Of a DNA stretch of 64,000 bases, positions 53,313 through 61,857 are shown one piece after another; positions within the stretch are counted from its first letter, which is position 1, and each line of letters begins with the position of its first letter. Made by a program: the position numbers and the translations under genes. The stretch covers positions 124,001 through 188,000 of the forward strand of contig NZ_AUNI01000014.1 in the NCBI RefSeq assembly GCF_000447795.1, in the 5' to 3' direction. The stretch comes from Bacteriovorax sp. Seq25_V (GTDB lineage: Bacteria > Bdellovibrionota > Bacteriovoracia > Bacteriovoracales > Bacteriovoracaceae). Below the pieces are notes generated by a model. That model had not been told where the DNA came from, ran no database searches, and was given only the letters and a program-made list of their open reading frames with translations.

Positions 53313-55367
53313 CTAGTAATTTAAAATATCCCTCATGGCATTTAACACAAGGTCTGTGTTTGGAAGAATTGCTCTTTCAAGAATTCTGTTAAATCCAACA
53401 GGAGTATATGTAGAACCTACTCTCTTCACAGGAGCATCAAGGTGCTCGAAACCTTTTTCATTAATAAGAGCAACAATCTCTCCACCAAATCCACCAAATA
53501 CTTTATCTTCGTGAACAACTAGACACTTATTTGTTTTAGCAATTGATTTTAAGATTGCTTCTTCATCAAGAGGAACAAGTGATCTTAAGTCAACAACCTC
53601 AACACTTGCACCTGTTTCAGCTTGAAGTTTTTCAGCTGCTTCAAGTGAGTGGTGAACAGTATTTCCATAAGTAATAATTGTTAAGTCAGAACCTTCTCTT
53701 CTAACTTTTGCTTTTCCAAATGGAACTTCAAAATCATCAGGAACAACTGACATTGCTTGTTTTGCATTATAAAGAGATTTTGGCTCAAGATATAAAGTTG
53801 GCCCTTCAGATCTCATTGATGTTCTAAGAAGACCAGCAGCATCGTCTGCAAATGCAGGACACACAATTCTAACACCAGGAATACCCGCAAGGTTACCTTC
53901 TAGGTTTTGAGAGTGGTATAGACCTCCTCCAATATATCCCCCGGAAGCTAGTCTGATTGTAACATTTGGAGCGAAAGCACCATTTGATCTCCAGTAGTCA
54001 TGTGAACACTCAAGATATTGCTCCATTGCCGGCCAGAAGTAATCTGCAAACTCAGCACCCTCAACAACAACTCTAATATCTTTTCTGAAACGAGAGAATC
54101 CATTTGCCGTACCTAAGATATAATCTTCAGCGATTGGCCCGTTAAATACTCTCTCTTTTCCAAATTCTTGTTGCATACCTTTAGATACGTTGAAGATACC
54201 ACCCTTGTCTTTGTTGGCCATATCTTGTCCCCAAATAAAAGTATCTGGGTTATGTCTAAATTCAGCTTTTAAAGTTTCATTGAGAGCATCAATGAACTTA
54301 ATTTCCTCTCCAGTTTCATTATGAAGACCTTCTGGGTATTTTGTTGACTCGTACGCTGGTGCATATAAGAAGTCATAAATAGATGCTGGATCTGGATTTG
54401 GAGCTTTCATTGCAAGCTTATGTCCTTCTAGCATTTCTTCTTTTTTCTTTGCATCGATTGCATCAAGTTCTTTAGCTGTAAAAATTTTGTTTTTAATTAA
54501 AAGTTTTCTAAATGCTGCGATAGGATCTTGAGCTGCTGCTTCTGCTCTTTCTTCCTCATCTCTATAAAGCTCATGCTTATCAGAGTTCGAGTGCGAATGA
54601 ATCCTTACACAACGTGCGTGAACGATAACTGGCTCACTCTTTTCTAAAGCAATTTTCTTCGCTTCAGTCATTGCGTTCATTGAATCGAACATATCTTTCC
54701 CATCACAATGGATGATGTGAAGATTTAAAAATCCAGTGAAGTTGTTTGCAACAAATTCGTTAGCTGTTTGATCACATTTTGGAACCGAGATACCATAGCC
54801 GTTATCTTGGAAAACAAAAATTGCAGGAAGTTTCTCACGAGAAGCACCGTTAATTGCTTCATATACATAGCCTTCAGAAACTGAAGACTCACCTTGAGAA
54901 GAGATCGCTACACCTTTGTGGTTGTAGCGATTCATTGCACGAGCAACACCAACTGCATGTAATGGGTGGTTCCCTGTACAGCTTGATACGTTGTGAATAT
55001 TCCACTCAGGCTTTGCAAAGTGATTAGACATGTGACGTCCACCAGAAGCAAGATCTGTTGCCTTAGAAATCCCGTTTAAGATAACTTCTTCAGCAGTAAG
55101 ACCTGCAGATACTGCAGTCATCATATCTCTATAGTATGGAAAAAGATGATCAGTTTCACGATCAAAAATTTGTCCAATAGCTAACTGAATTGCATCATGC
55201 CCTGCACATGGAGCGTGATAAGACCAACCAATGGCCTGCTTTAAGTAATTAGGTGCCCTGTCATCAAGTAGTCTTCCAAGAATAAGAAGTTCATACCACT
55301 TCTTTAATACTTTCTTGTCCGTAGACTTTATCGAATAAACATTCTTAGGCTTAACGATTTCTGCCAT
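53313..55367 (-). CDS. 2-oxoacid dehydrogenase E1, fused alpha and beta subunits
   Basis: The N-terminal half is an E1 alpha-type thiamine-diphosphate domain, with QGESSVSEGYVYEAINGA and DNGYGIS near residues 157-195. The C-terminal half, from about 350, is the E1 beta-type transketolase-like domain with VVVEGAEFADYF and a closing VDLRSLVPLDEEAIL domain. Normally these are two proteins. The order resembles branched-chain or 2-oxoisovalerate dehydrogenase E1. E2 and E3 are not in the window, so substrate (pyruvate or branched-chain oxoacids) is open. Confidence 0.9.
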   Translation of the reverse strand: MAEIVKPKNVYSIKSTDKKVLKKWYELLILGRLLDDRAPNYLKQAIGWSYHAPCAGHDAIQLAIGQIFDRETDHLFPYYRDMMTAVSAGLTAEEVILNGISKATDLASGGRHMSNHFAKPEWNIHNVSSCTGNHPLHAVGVARAMNRYNHKGVAISSQGESSVSEGYVYEAINGASREKLPAIFVFQDNGYGISVPKCDQTANEFVANNFTGFLNLHIIHCDGKDMFDSMNAMTEAKKIALEKSEPVIVHARCVRIHSHSNSDKHELYRDEEERAEAAAQDPIAAFRKLLIKNKIFTAKELDAIDAKKKEEMLEGHKLAMKAPNPDPASIYDFLYAPAYESTKYPEGLHNETGEEIKFIDALNETLKAEFRHNPDTFIWGQDMANKDKGGIFNVSKGMQQEFGKERVFNGPIAEDYILGTANGFSRFRKDIRVVVEGAEFADYFWPAMEQYLECSHDYWRSNGAFAPNVTIRLASGGYIGGGLYHSQNLEGNLAGIPGVRIVCPAFADDAAGLLRTSMRSEGPTLYLEPKSLYNAKQAMSVVPDDFEVPFGKAKVRREGSDLTIITYGNTVHHSLEAAEKLQAETGASVEVVDLRSLVPLDEEAILKSIAKTNKCLVVHEDKVFGGFGGEIVALINEKGFEHLDAPVKRVGSTYTPVGFNRILERAILPNTDLVLNAMRDILNY

Positions 55368-55559
55368 AAATACCTCAATATAATCATTAGTTTATATTCA
55401 ATTTTGAAGGGGCATATTTACACACTCTACACAGATTGAGAAGTAATTTAGAACATTTCAGGCCAGATAGTTTTTGAACATGAGTAATAAATGTGACCTC
55501 AGTTGCCAAAATAGAAAAAATGAAGTACTGCTGCAGCAATCATAAGACAAGGAGAAGAG

Positions 55560-55997
55560 ATGAAGAGATTGACATTATTGCTTGCTGCATTATTTTTAGT
55601 GACTTCATGTGGAAGCGACAGTGACAACAATACTGCGCAACAAAATAAATATATTGGTATTTCTGGTCAAATGTCAGCTGAAGGACAAGCACTCCTCTCT
55701 GGTGCCTGGTGTAGGGAGATAAATGCTAAGCTTTGCGATCAAAATAACACATGCGACGCAGAGCCAGCTGTCGAGAAACTAAACTTTCAAGCGAATGGAA
55801 AGTTAACACGAGAAGTTCAACTAGATAATTATTCAGACCGTTATGAATCAACAATGGACTGGGTATTAGTTGGAACAACTCTTGAGTTCAAAATGACAAA
55901 TGGAGAAGTTATTCAAATGACAGTAAGCATTGTTAACAAGTGGACACTGAGGTTTTCAACACAGGAAGCGGGTGCCTATTTCCAAGCTTGCGACTAA
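55560..55997 (+). CDS. Small lipoprotein
   Basis: The N-terminus MKRLTLLLAALFLVTSCGSDSD is a lipoprotein signal with lipobox VTSC17 and Gly-Ser-Asp after it. The mature part (about 128 residues) is beta-rich with four cysteines and a W-C-R start (GAWCREI), then LNFQANGKLTREVQL. This recalls small lipocalin-like lipoproteins, but I cannot name the family. AAGGAGAAGAG precedes the ATG. Confidence 0.72.
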   Translation: MKRLTLLLAALFLVTSCGSDSDNNTAQQNKYIGISGQMSAEGQALLSGAWCREINAKLCDQNNTCDAEPAVEKLNFQANGKLTREVQLDNYSDRYESTMDWVLVGTTLEFKMTNGEVIQMTVSIVNKWTLRFSTQEAGAYFQACD

Positions 55998-56029
55998 CGC
56001 GACACTTAGGAAAAAGCCTCTAACTATTG

Positions 56030-56058
56030 TTGTCAAAAAAATGCACGAGGAGTAAACT
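56030..56058 (+). promoter_or_regulatory. Candidate promoter of the metalloprotease gene
   Basis: TTGTCA (56030-56035) and TAAACT (56053-56058) are 17 bases apart, sitting 26 bases before the TTG start. Four of six bases match in the -10 box. Confidence 0.45.
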
Positions 56059-56084
56059 AAGCCATCTGAACATTGGAGTTTTAG

Positions 56085-57488
56085 TTGAAGTTTTTGATCC
56101 CCCTCGTGCTTTCATTTAGTATTCTTGCAAAAAATATCGAATATAAAATCTCTTATCCTCACGGACTTTTTAAATTTGCCCTGACGGTTGGAGGGAGCAC
56201 CCATGAGTCTCTTAAGCTTTACAACGTCGCCAAAGAAAAGAATTTTTTTGAAGCGATCGATCAAGAGGAGCTAAAAGACCTCCAAGAGGCCATCTACTTT
56301 TTAGAAAAGAGCTATCCCCTAGAGATTGGTAATAACTACTCACAGAATTTAATGGATCTCTATACGATAAGAAGCATTCAAGCAATTGACCTTAATGACT
56401 TTTATGAAAGGGCAATTGGCATTCTCCCTCTTCAGATTGAGAAGAGATTCTTTGATATATTAAGAAAAATTGAACCATTTTATAAAAAAGAAATATGGAA
56501 TAATTCAATGTCTCCCTTATTGAACGTGAGACGTTCATTCGATAAATTTTCTGAAGAAATAAACCTCGATGAATTCTTCCATACATTGAAAACATTCTAC
56601 GGCTCTTCGTGGCCAGACACTCAAAAGTTCTATGTTGGTCTGCACCCAATACCAGGAAAAGACGGACATACCACGGCACAATCAATTGGTATCGTCGAAT
56701 CTGTTGGAGTATTGACAGAAGGGACTGATCTTCATGATCGTTTTGGAGTCATTATCCATGAAATGGCCCACTCGATTTATAGCGAACAAACAACTGAAAC
56801 AATTGATCTTTGGAACAAGTGGATCGATGGGACAAGTTCAAAATATATTAAAATCTTAAAGGCAAATCTAAATGAAGCTCTAGCGACAGCAATTGGTAAT
56901 GGCTACGTCTATGAAAAGCTTAGTGGCATAACTGACCAGACCCCATGGTATAACGACCCTGTTATTGAACCAATAGCAAGGGCAATGTTTCCACTAGTTA
57001 AGGAATACCTTAATCAGAAGAAGGCAATTGATGAGCAATTCTTCAAAAAAGTTACTTTAAAAATTGAAAAAGAAATACCATTTATCAATATGGCCTATGC
57101 CTCATACTTCAAACAACTTGCTTTAGTTTCAGAGTTGAAGGATATTTCTCCACCCAAATTAAGAAATATCTTAAGAGAGAACTTCCATTCGAATAGTATT
57201 TATGGACATCGACGAATCTCAAGTGAGTTTTTAAAAAATATCACCAAATACAAAAAAGAATCTCACTCTCTAGTATTAATCTCAAGAAATAAGAACTCTT
57301 TCAAAAAGATAGATTCTTTCCTTGAGAAAAAAGATAAACGAAAATTTCAAAAATATATAAAGAATAAAGACAAAACATTTTCACTTGTTGACAGCAAAGG
57401 GAATGGTTATTTCTTTTTTGCAGTGAAAGATGAAAATGATTTTCGATCTGAATTAGAAAAGCTAAGAGAATTAAAATACATCAAATAA
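56085..57488 (+). CDS. Secreted zinc metalloprotease (HExxH)
   Basis: The TTG start has GGAG upstream and gives a signal peptide (MKFLIPLVLSFSILAK). The zinc site is His225-Glu226-His229 in VIIHEMAHSIY. A second Glu264 in LNEALATAIGN, 35 residues later, is the likely third ligand, as in gluzincin-type families. The 467-residue protein has a helical N-terminal part and a charged Lys-rich C-terminal region. I cannot place it in a named family. Nine bases separate it from the aldolase gene. Confidence 0.78.
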   Translation: MKFLIPLVLSFSILAKNIEYKISYPHGLFKFALTVGGSTHESLKLYNVAKEKNFFEAIDQEELKDLQEAIYFLEKSYPLEIGNNYSQNLMDLYTIRSIQAIDLNDFYERAIGILPLQIEKRFFDILRKIEPFYKKEIWNNSMSPLLNVRRSFDKFSEEINLDEFFHTLKTFYGSSWPDTQKFYVGLHPIPGKDGHTTAQSIGIVESVGVLTEGTDLHDRFGVIIHEMAHSIYSEQTTETIDLWNKWIDGTSSKYIKILKANLNEALATAIGNGYVYEKLSGITDQTPWYNDPVIEPIARAMFPLVKEYLNQKKAIDEQFFKKVTLKIEKEIPFINMAYASYFKQLALVSELKDISPPKLRNILRENFHSNSIYGHRRISSEFLKNITKYKKESHSLVLISRNKNSFKKIDSFLEKKDKRKFQKYIKNKDKTFSLVDSKGNGYFFFAVKDENDFRSELEKLRELKYIK

Positions 57489-57497
57489 GGAGTCAGA

Positions 57498-58520
57498 ATG
57501 CCAGTAGCTAATTACGAACAGTATTGCCAAATGCTAGAAAAGGCCCAAAAAGAGGGTTACGCTTACCCAGCGATTAATGTGACATCAACATCAACTGCCA
57601 ATGCTGCTCTTAAAGCTTTCGCAGATATGAAGTCAGATGGAATCATCCAAGTTTCAACAGGTGGAGGTTCATTTGCATCTGGTTCTCTAAAAAGTGAAGT
57701 TCTTGGAGCAATTTCTATCGCAGAACACGTACACACAATGGCAAAGCATTACGACATCTGTGTAGCACTACACACTGATCACTGTCACCCAGAAAAAGTA
57801 GACAGCTTCCTTATCCCACTAATTGAAGAGACTGAGAAAAGAAGAGAAAAAGGACTTCCTAACCTATTCAACTCACATATGTTTGATGGTTCAGTTTTAG
57901 AAACATCTGAAAATATAAAAATGAGTAAAATGCTTCTTGAAAGATGTGCAAAATCGCAAATCATTCTTGAAATCGAAACAGGTGTTGTTGGCGGAGAAGA
58001 AGATGGTGTTAACAACGAAGGAGCGCCGGCCGACAAACTTTACACATCACCAGAAGAGATGGTTGAAGTTGCAAAAGTTTTAAATCCGATTGGTAAATAT
58101 ATGTATGCGGCTACTTTTGGCAACGTACATGGTGTATATAAACCAGGAAATGTAAAACTTAGACCAGAAATTCTTAAAAAAGGTCAAGAAGCCGTAGCAA
58201 AAGAGATTGGTGGTGGTTATCAACATCTACTCGTATTCCATGGAGGATCAGGAAGTGAACTTAGTGAGATTCACGAAACTCTTAACTATGGTGTAATCAA
58301 AATGAATATCGATACAGATACTCAATATGCTTATTCAAGAGAAGTTGTAGACTATATGTTTAAAAATTACGACAGCATGTTAAAAATTGATGGCGAAGTC
58401 GGAAATAAGAAATTCTATGATCCAAGAGCATGGATGAAAAAAGCAGAGGAAGCAATGGCAAAGAGAATTGCGAATGCTTGTAAAGATCTTAAGTCTGATG
58501 GTAAATCAATCCTGCTTTAA
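57498..58520 (+). CDS. fbaA: Class II fructose-bisphosphate aldolase
   Basis: This zinc-dependent aldolase cleaves fructose 1,6-bisphosphate. The catalytic Asp94 and zinc-binding His95 are in ALHTDHCHPEK. Further ligands lie in FGNVHGVY (about 207-214) and VFHGGSGSE (about 246-254). Length 340 fits the longer class IIA form. A strong terminator follows at 58532-58555. Confidence 0.96.
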   Translation: MPVANYEQYCQMLEKAQKEGYAYPAINVTSTSTANAALKAFADMKSDGIIQVSTGGGSFASGSLKSEVLGAISIAEHVHTMAKHYDICVALHTDHCHPEKVDSFLIPLIEETEKRREKGLPNLFNSHMFDGSVLETSENIKMSKMLLERCAKSQIILEIETGVVGGEEDGVNNEGAPADKLYTSPEEMVEVAKVLNPIGKYMYAATFGNVHGVYKPGNVKLRPEILKKGQEAVAKEIGGGYQHLLVFHGGSGSELSEIHETLNYGVIKMNIDTDTQYAYSREVVDYMFKNYDSMLKIDGEVGNKKFYDPRAWMKKAEEAMAKRIANACKDLKSDGKSILL

Positions 58521-58531
58521 GTTAAGAGATT

Positions 58532-58555
58532 GGCCAGCATAGCTGGCCTTTTTTT
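58532..58555 (+). terminator. Strong intrinsic terminator after fbaA
   Basis: GGCCAGC (58532-58538) and GCTGGCC (58542-58548) pair around ATA and are followed by seven T. A textbook Rho-independent terminator; the T-run reaches the stop of the convergent receiver gene. Confidence 0.92.
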
Positions 58556-58970
58556 ATTCGTCTGCCTCCGCAAGCTCCCAAATTCGAAGGATAATTTGCT
58601 CCAGATCATGAACAAAGAATGGCTTCAAGAAAAATTCTGTAACGACTCCTAATTCTAAATACCGCTTCTTATCAGCAGGATTATCACTTGAAGTTAAAAT
58701 AAAAACAGGAAATTCTTTTAAAACCATCAAATTCTCGACCAAGAAATTATAAGAAGTGGAACCAGCGATACTAATATCAAAAATAAAAACACTTCTACTA
58801 TTCTCAAAACTTCCATACTGTAGAAGGGCCTCGGTTGTCATATGCGCAACATATTCTATTTTTATATCTTTTTTTATATGAATATTTTCTATCGCCTTTT
58901 TAAAAAGGAGCTGATCGAACTCATCATCTTCAATAAAGTTATAAATTCTTACTTCTTGATTGCGATCCAA
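58554..58970 (-). CDS. Single-domain response regulator, partner of the ETR1-like kinase
   Basis: This is a receiver of 138 residues. Acidic pocket EDD at 14-16, phospho-Asp65 in FIFDISIAGS, Thr93 in ILTSSD, and Lys116 in FFLKPF. No output domain. It overlaps the end of the upstream kinase gene by 22 bases, so the two are surely made together. It may relay phosphate onward to another protein. Confidence 0.93.
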   Translation of the reverse strand: MDRNQEVRIYNFIEDDEFDQLLFKKAIENIHIKKDIKIEYVAHMTTEALLQYGSFENSRSVFIFDISIAGSTSYNFLVENLMVLKEFPVFILTSSDNPADKKRYLELGVVTEFFLKPFFVHDLEQIILRIWELAEADE

Positions 58971-60691
58971 AAGCTGGCTCCTCCATCATTATTATTAAAG
59001 AAGCCGTAACGAGAATCATGTAATTCAGCAACACGCTCTACAATAGCAAGCCCAACACCAGTCGACTTCTCTTTTGAATAACTTTTAAATATCCCGAAAA
59101 TTTTGTCTTGTATATCTTGAGAGACTCCATCTCCACTATCCTCAACATAAATAATATGTTCACTCGGAGTTTCATAATAGTTTATATTAATATACTTCAA
59201 CTCCTTATTAGAATTATTAAGAGCACGAATTGAATTACTCACAAAATTTTCAAAAACAAGTGACATCTGAAAAGGAATGCATCGTACGTTTTTCTCTGAC
59301 GGAACATTGAAATTAAATGAGATCAGGGGGTTTTCCATTTTTACTGTGTTAATGAATGTATAAAATAATTTATCAAGAGGTGTTTCGATAAACTTTTCTT
59401 TCTTCAAGTTTGCGACTTTCAAAATCCCTTCAACTAGTTCCCTAGCTCGTTGACAACTTGAATTGATGATCTCAACATACTTTTGCCTTTCATCTGGTAC
59501 TTCTAAATCCTTTAACAAGAGATTTGTAAAACTCGATATATGCCTAATTGGGGCTTGCAAATCATGAGAAATAAAATATATAAACTCCTCAAGATCTTTA
59601 GTTAACGCTTCTAGTTCTTGATTTTTTTCTACAAGAATTCTCTCCTGTTTGGATCGTTCTGTATTATCAGTAACCATAGTAAAGAAGCCTTCAACTTTGC
59701 CATGCAAGATATAAGGAAGATAAGAAACATTAAATGTAACGGGGCCATTTTCAGTCTCTAAACTAGTTTCAAAATTAACCGCCTCTCCGGCCAATGCCCG
59801 ATTGATATAAGGAAGAATATTTTCAAATAAAGAAGGAGGAAGAACCTCCTTAATAGAGTGGCCAATCATTTGCTCGACACTTTTCCCCCACGTACTCTCA
59901 TATGGCTTATTTACCAGTAAATACTTTAAGTTTTTTGAAACAATAGAAATGAGCGCAGGTACTTTATTTAAAACAAGATTAATCATTGCCTCATTTTGAT
60001 CATGGGCATCCTGTAACCTTTTAGCTTCTGTCACAATTTTAAAGATACAAATCTGGTCTGATTTTCGATGAACTATAGTGACTTTGATAAATTCTTCATT
60101 AACATTATAAACGTTATCATTTATGAAGTCTTGCCCATTGATATCGAATTTATCCTTAAATAGATCAGTGCCAGCATCAGCAGGAATAGGACCAAGAATG
60201 GTTTTAAATTTATCAGAGAGGTGCATATACTTAATTCTGTTCAAACTGCTGTCACAAATCATATAACCATCTACAATTTCATTTAAAATCGTCGAAAGCT
60301 CGTGTTCATCTTCAATTGCCAAAACATTAAAGTCTTTAACATCCCCAAGTCTTTTAAGCATTCTCGAGGCATACACGACCGTGGCAAGGGAGATAATTGC
60401 TGTTGCCATTTTTATGAGTCCAGTCGTGAAATATATGGGGAGCCAAATGGAAATAACCTCTAGAAAATGGGTAAGACCACAAAAAATGATAAATAGCTGA
60501 AATAAACGGAAGATGAGAATATTTGACAAATCTCTTCTCTTTGCTATGAAATTTTGAATGGCCAAAGGAATTAACATATAAGCAATGAATATCAGGGAAT
60601 CTGATAATGCATGTAATGCTAGTATATCCTTCCTCCAAAGGTAACAAAAACCATGGGGCATGAAATCTGGGAGATTGTACATATTAGACAT
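58949..60691 (-). CDS. Histidine kinase with ETR1-like ethylene-binding membrane domain
   Basis: Residues 28-112 form three membrane helices that match the plant ETR1 sensor. TM1 is SDSLIFIAYMLIP (Asp31, Tyr38, Ile41, Pro42), TM2 is IIFCGLTH (Ile68, Cys71, His75), and TM3 is MATAIISLATVVY. In ETR1 the equivalents bind copper and ethylene. Then follow a degenerate PAS-like region (about 125-225), a PAS domain (about 235-345) and a short coiled coil. HisKA has phospho-His376 (FISHDLQAPIR), and HATPase_c has N482, EDSGDGVS at 517-524 and GVGLAIVE at 545-552. Kinase motifs are intact. It is followed by its receiver, and a divergent receiver-kinase gene lies 58 bases upstream. Confidence 0.92.
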   Translation of the reverse strand: MSNMYNLPDFMPHGFCYLWRKDILALHALSDSLIFIAYMLIPLAIQNFIAKRRDLSNILIFRLFQLFIIFCGLTHFLEVISIWLPIYFTTGLIKMATAIISLATVVYASRMLKRLGDVKDFNVLAIEDEHELSTILNEIVDGYMICDSSLNRIKYMHLSDKFKTILGPIPADAGTDLFKDKFDINGQDFINDNVYNVNEEFIKVTIVHRKSDQICIFKIVTEAKRLQDAHDQNEAMINLVLNKVPALISIVSKNLKYLLVNKPYESTWGKSVEQMIGHSIKEVLPPSLFENILPYINRALAGEAVNFETSLETENGPVTFNVSYLPYILHGKVEGFFTMVTDNTERSKQERILVEKNQELEALTKDLEEFIYFISHDLQAPIRHISSFTNLLLKDLEVPDERQKYVEIINSSCQRARELVEGILKVANLKKEKFIETPLDKLFYTFINTVKMENPLISFNFNVPSEKNVRCIPFQMSLVFENFVSNSIRALNNSNKELKYININYYETPSEHIIYVEDSGDGVSQDIQDKIFGIFKSYSKEKSTGVGLAIVERVAELHDSRYGFFNNNDGGASFWIAIKK

Positions 60692-60749
60692 CCATATTAA
60701 AATAATATTAGTTTAATCATAACAACCCTTCAGACAAATGAGAAGAGAA

Positions 60750-61826
60750 ATGAACGTGCTACTAATTGAGGATGACAAAATAGATCAGCTCCACCTGAGA
60801 AGTATCTTATTAGATGCCTACCCAGAGATCGAGCTCTCGATTGCTGAATCGATATCAGATGCAAAGGGCTATCTCGATCAAAACAGATATGATCTTATTA
60901 TGTCTGATTACTATCTAAATGAGGAGAGCCTCGACTATCGAATGCTCAATAAACTTAACTCAATTAATACTCCTGTGATTATCACTTCTGGTCGCCTTGA
61001 ATACGAGTTCTCCAAAACATTTAATAAACTCGACCATATTACTTTTATTGATAAATTAGATATTAATAATCGAACACTTCAAACAGTTTTTACAAAACAA
61101 ATAAATGGCGCCAAGAGACAAATAACACTCATGCATGATGCCGAATTATTGAAGAAGAAAGTTGAAATTCTCGATCTCTTTACAAGTGGAATAAGTCACG
61201 ATCTCAAAAATCCATTAAACTCTATTATTGGACTCGTTGATTATCTTGAAAAAGAACTTGCAACAGACGAAGAGAAAGTTGAAGTTCTAAATATTATAAA
61301 AAGATCTGCTCACGATATAAACGAAACTCTCAACACCTTACTTAACTACGTCAAGCTTGACTACACTTGTGAAACAGATGATTCAATTACATCTAAGAAG
61401 CATATCCAAACAATATATGACGAGGTAAAAGGTCAATTCTCTAAGAGTGTCGTTAACTTTAATATAAATGGCAATGCTCTAATAAATGCTCCTCAAGTGG
61501 CTTTTGATATTATTTTCAAAAACCTTATCTCCAACTCTATTAAGTATAAAACACCAAACAGACCACTTGATATCACCGTTGATATAAGAGAATCATATAA
61601 TGATGGTGTCACAATTATATATAGTGACAATGGTCTTGGATTTACTGAAGAAAACAAAGGAGACATTTTTCTTGCGTTCAAGAGGCTTAATTCATCGAAA
61701 GATACTAAAGGACATGGGATAGGTATGACATTAGTTAAAAAGAGTATTGAACTATGTCACGCAACTATCGACTATGAGTCAACTCCAGGAGTTGGTACTA
61801 CTTTCTATATGAAATTTAGCAAATAA
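60750..61826 (+). CDS. Receiver-histidine kinase hybrid (REC first)
   Basis: The N-terminal receiver (about 1-115) has acidic EDD at 7-9, phospho-Asp53 in LIMSDYYLNE and Lys102 in FIDKLD. The C-terminal kinase has the H-box at His150 (GISHDLKNPLNS), an N-box NLISNSIKYK, DNGLGF and GHGIGMTLV. There is no membrane helix, so it is soluble. ATG 60750 is preferred over 60738 because AGAAGAG lies just before it. It is divergent from the ETR1-like kinase and may receive phosphate from that pathway. Confidence 0.92.
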   Translation: MNVLLIEDDKIDQLHLRSILLDAYPEIELSIAESISDAKGYLDQNRYDLIMSDYYLNEESLDYRMLNKLNSINTPVIITSGRLEYEFSKTFNKLDHITFIDKLDINNRTLQTVFTKQINGAKRQITLMHDAELLKKKVEILDLFTSGISHDLKNPLNSIIGLVDYLEKELATDEEKVEVLNIIKRSAHDINETLNTLLNYVKLDYTCETDDSITSKKHIQTIYDEVKGQFSKSVVNFNINGNALINAPQVAFDIIFKNLISNSIKYKTPNRPLDITVDIRESYNDGVTIIYSDNGLGFTEENKGDIFLAFKRLNSSKDTKGHGIGMTLVKKSIELCHATIDYESTPGVGTTFYMKFSK

Positions 61827-61847
61827 AAAAGGGCACTCTCTGTGCCC
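61825..61847 (-). terminator. Terminator of pepN
   Basis: GGGCAC (61831-61836) and GTGCCC (61842-61847) form a six-pair stem, with a run of A before it that becomes a T-run for minus-strand transcripts. It serves pepN and perhaps, weakly, the hybrid kinase gene. Confidence 0.75.
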
Positions 61848-61857
61848 ACTTTAACGA

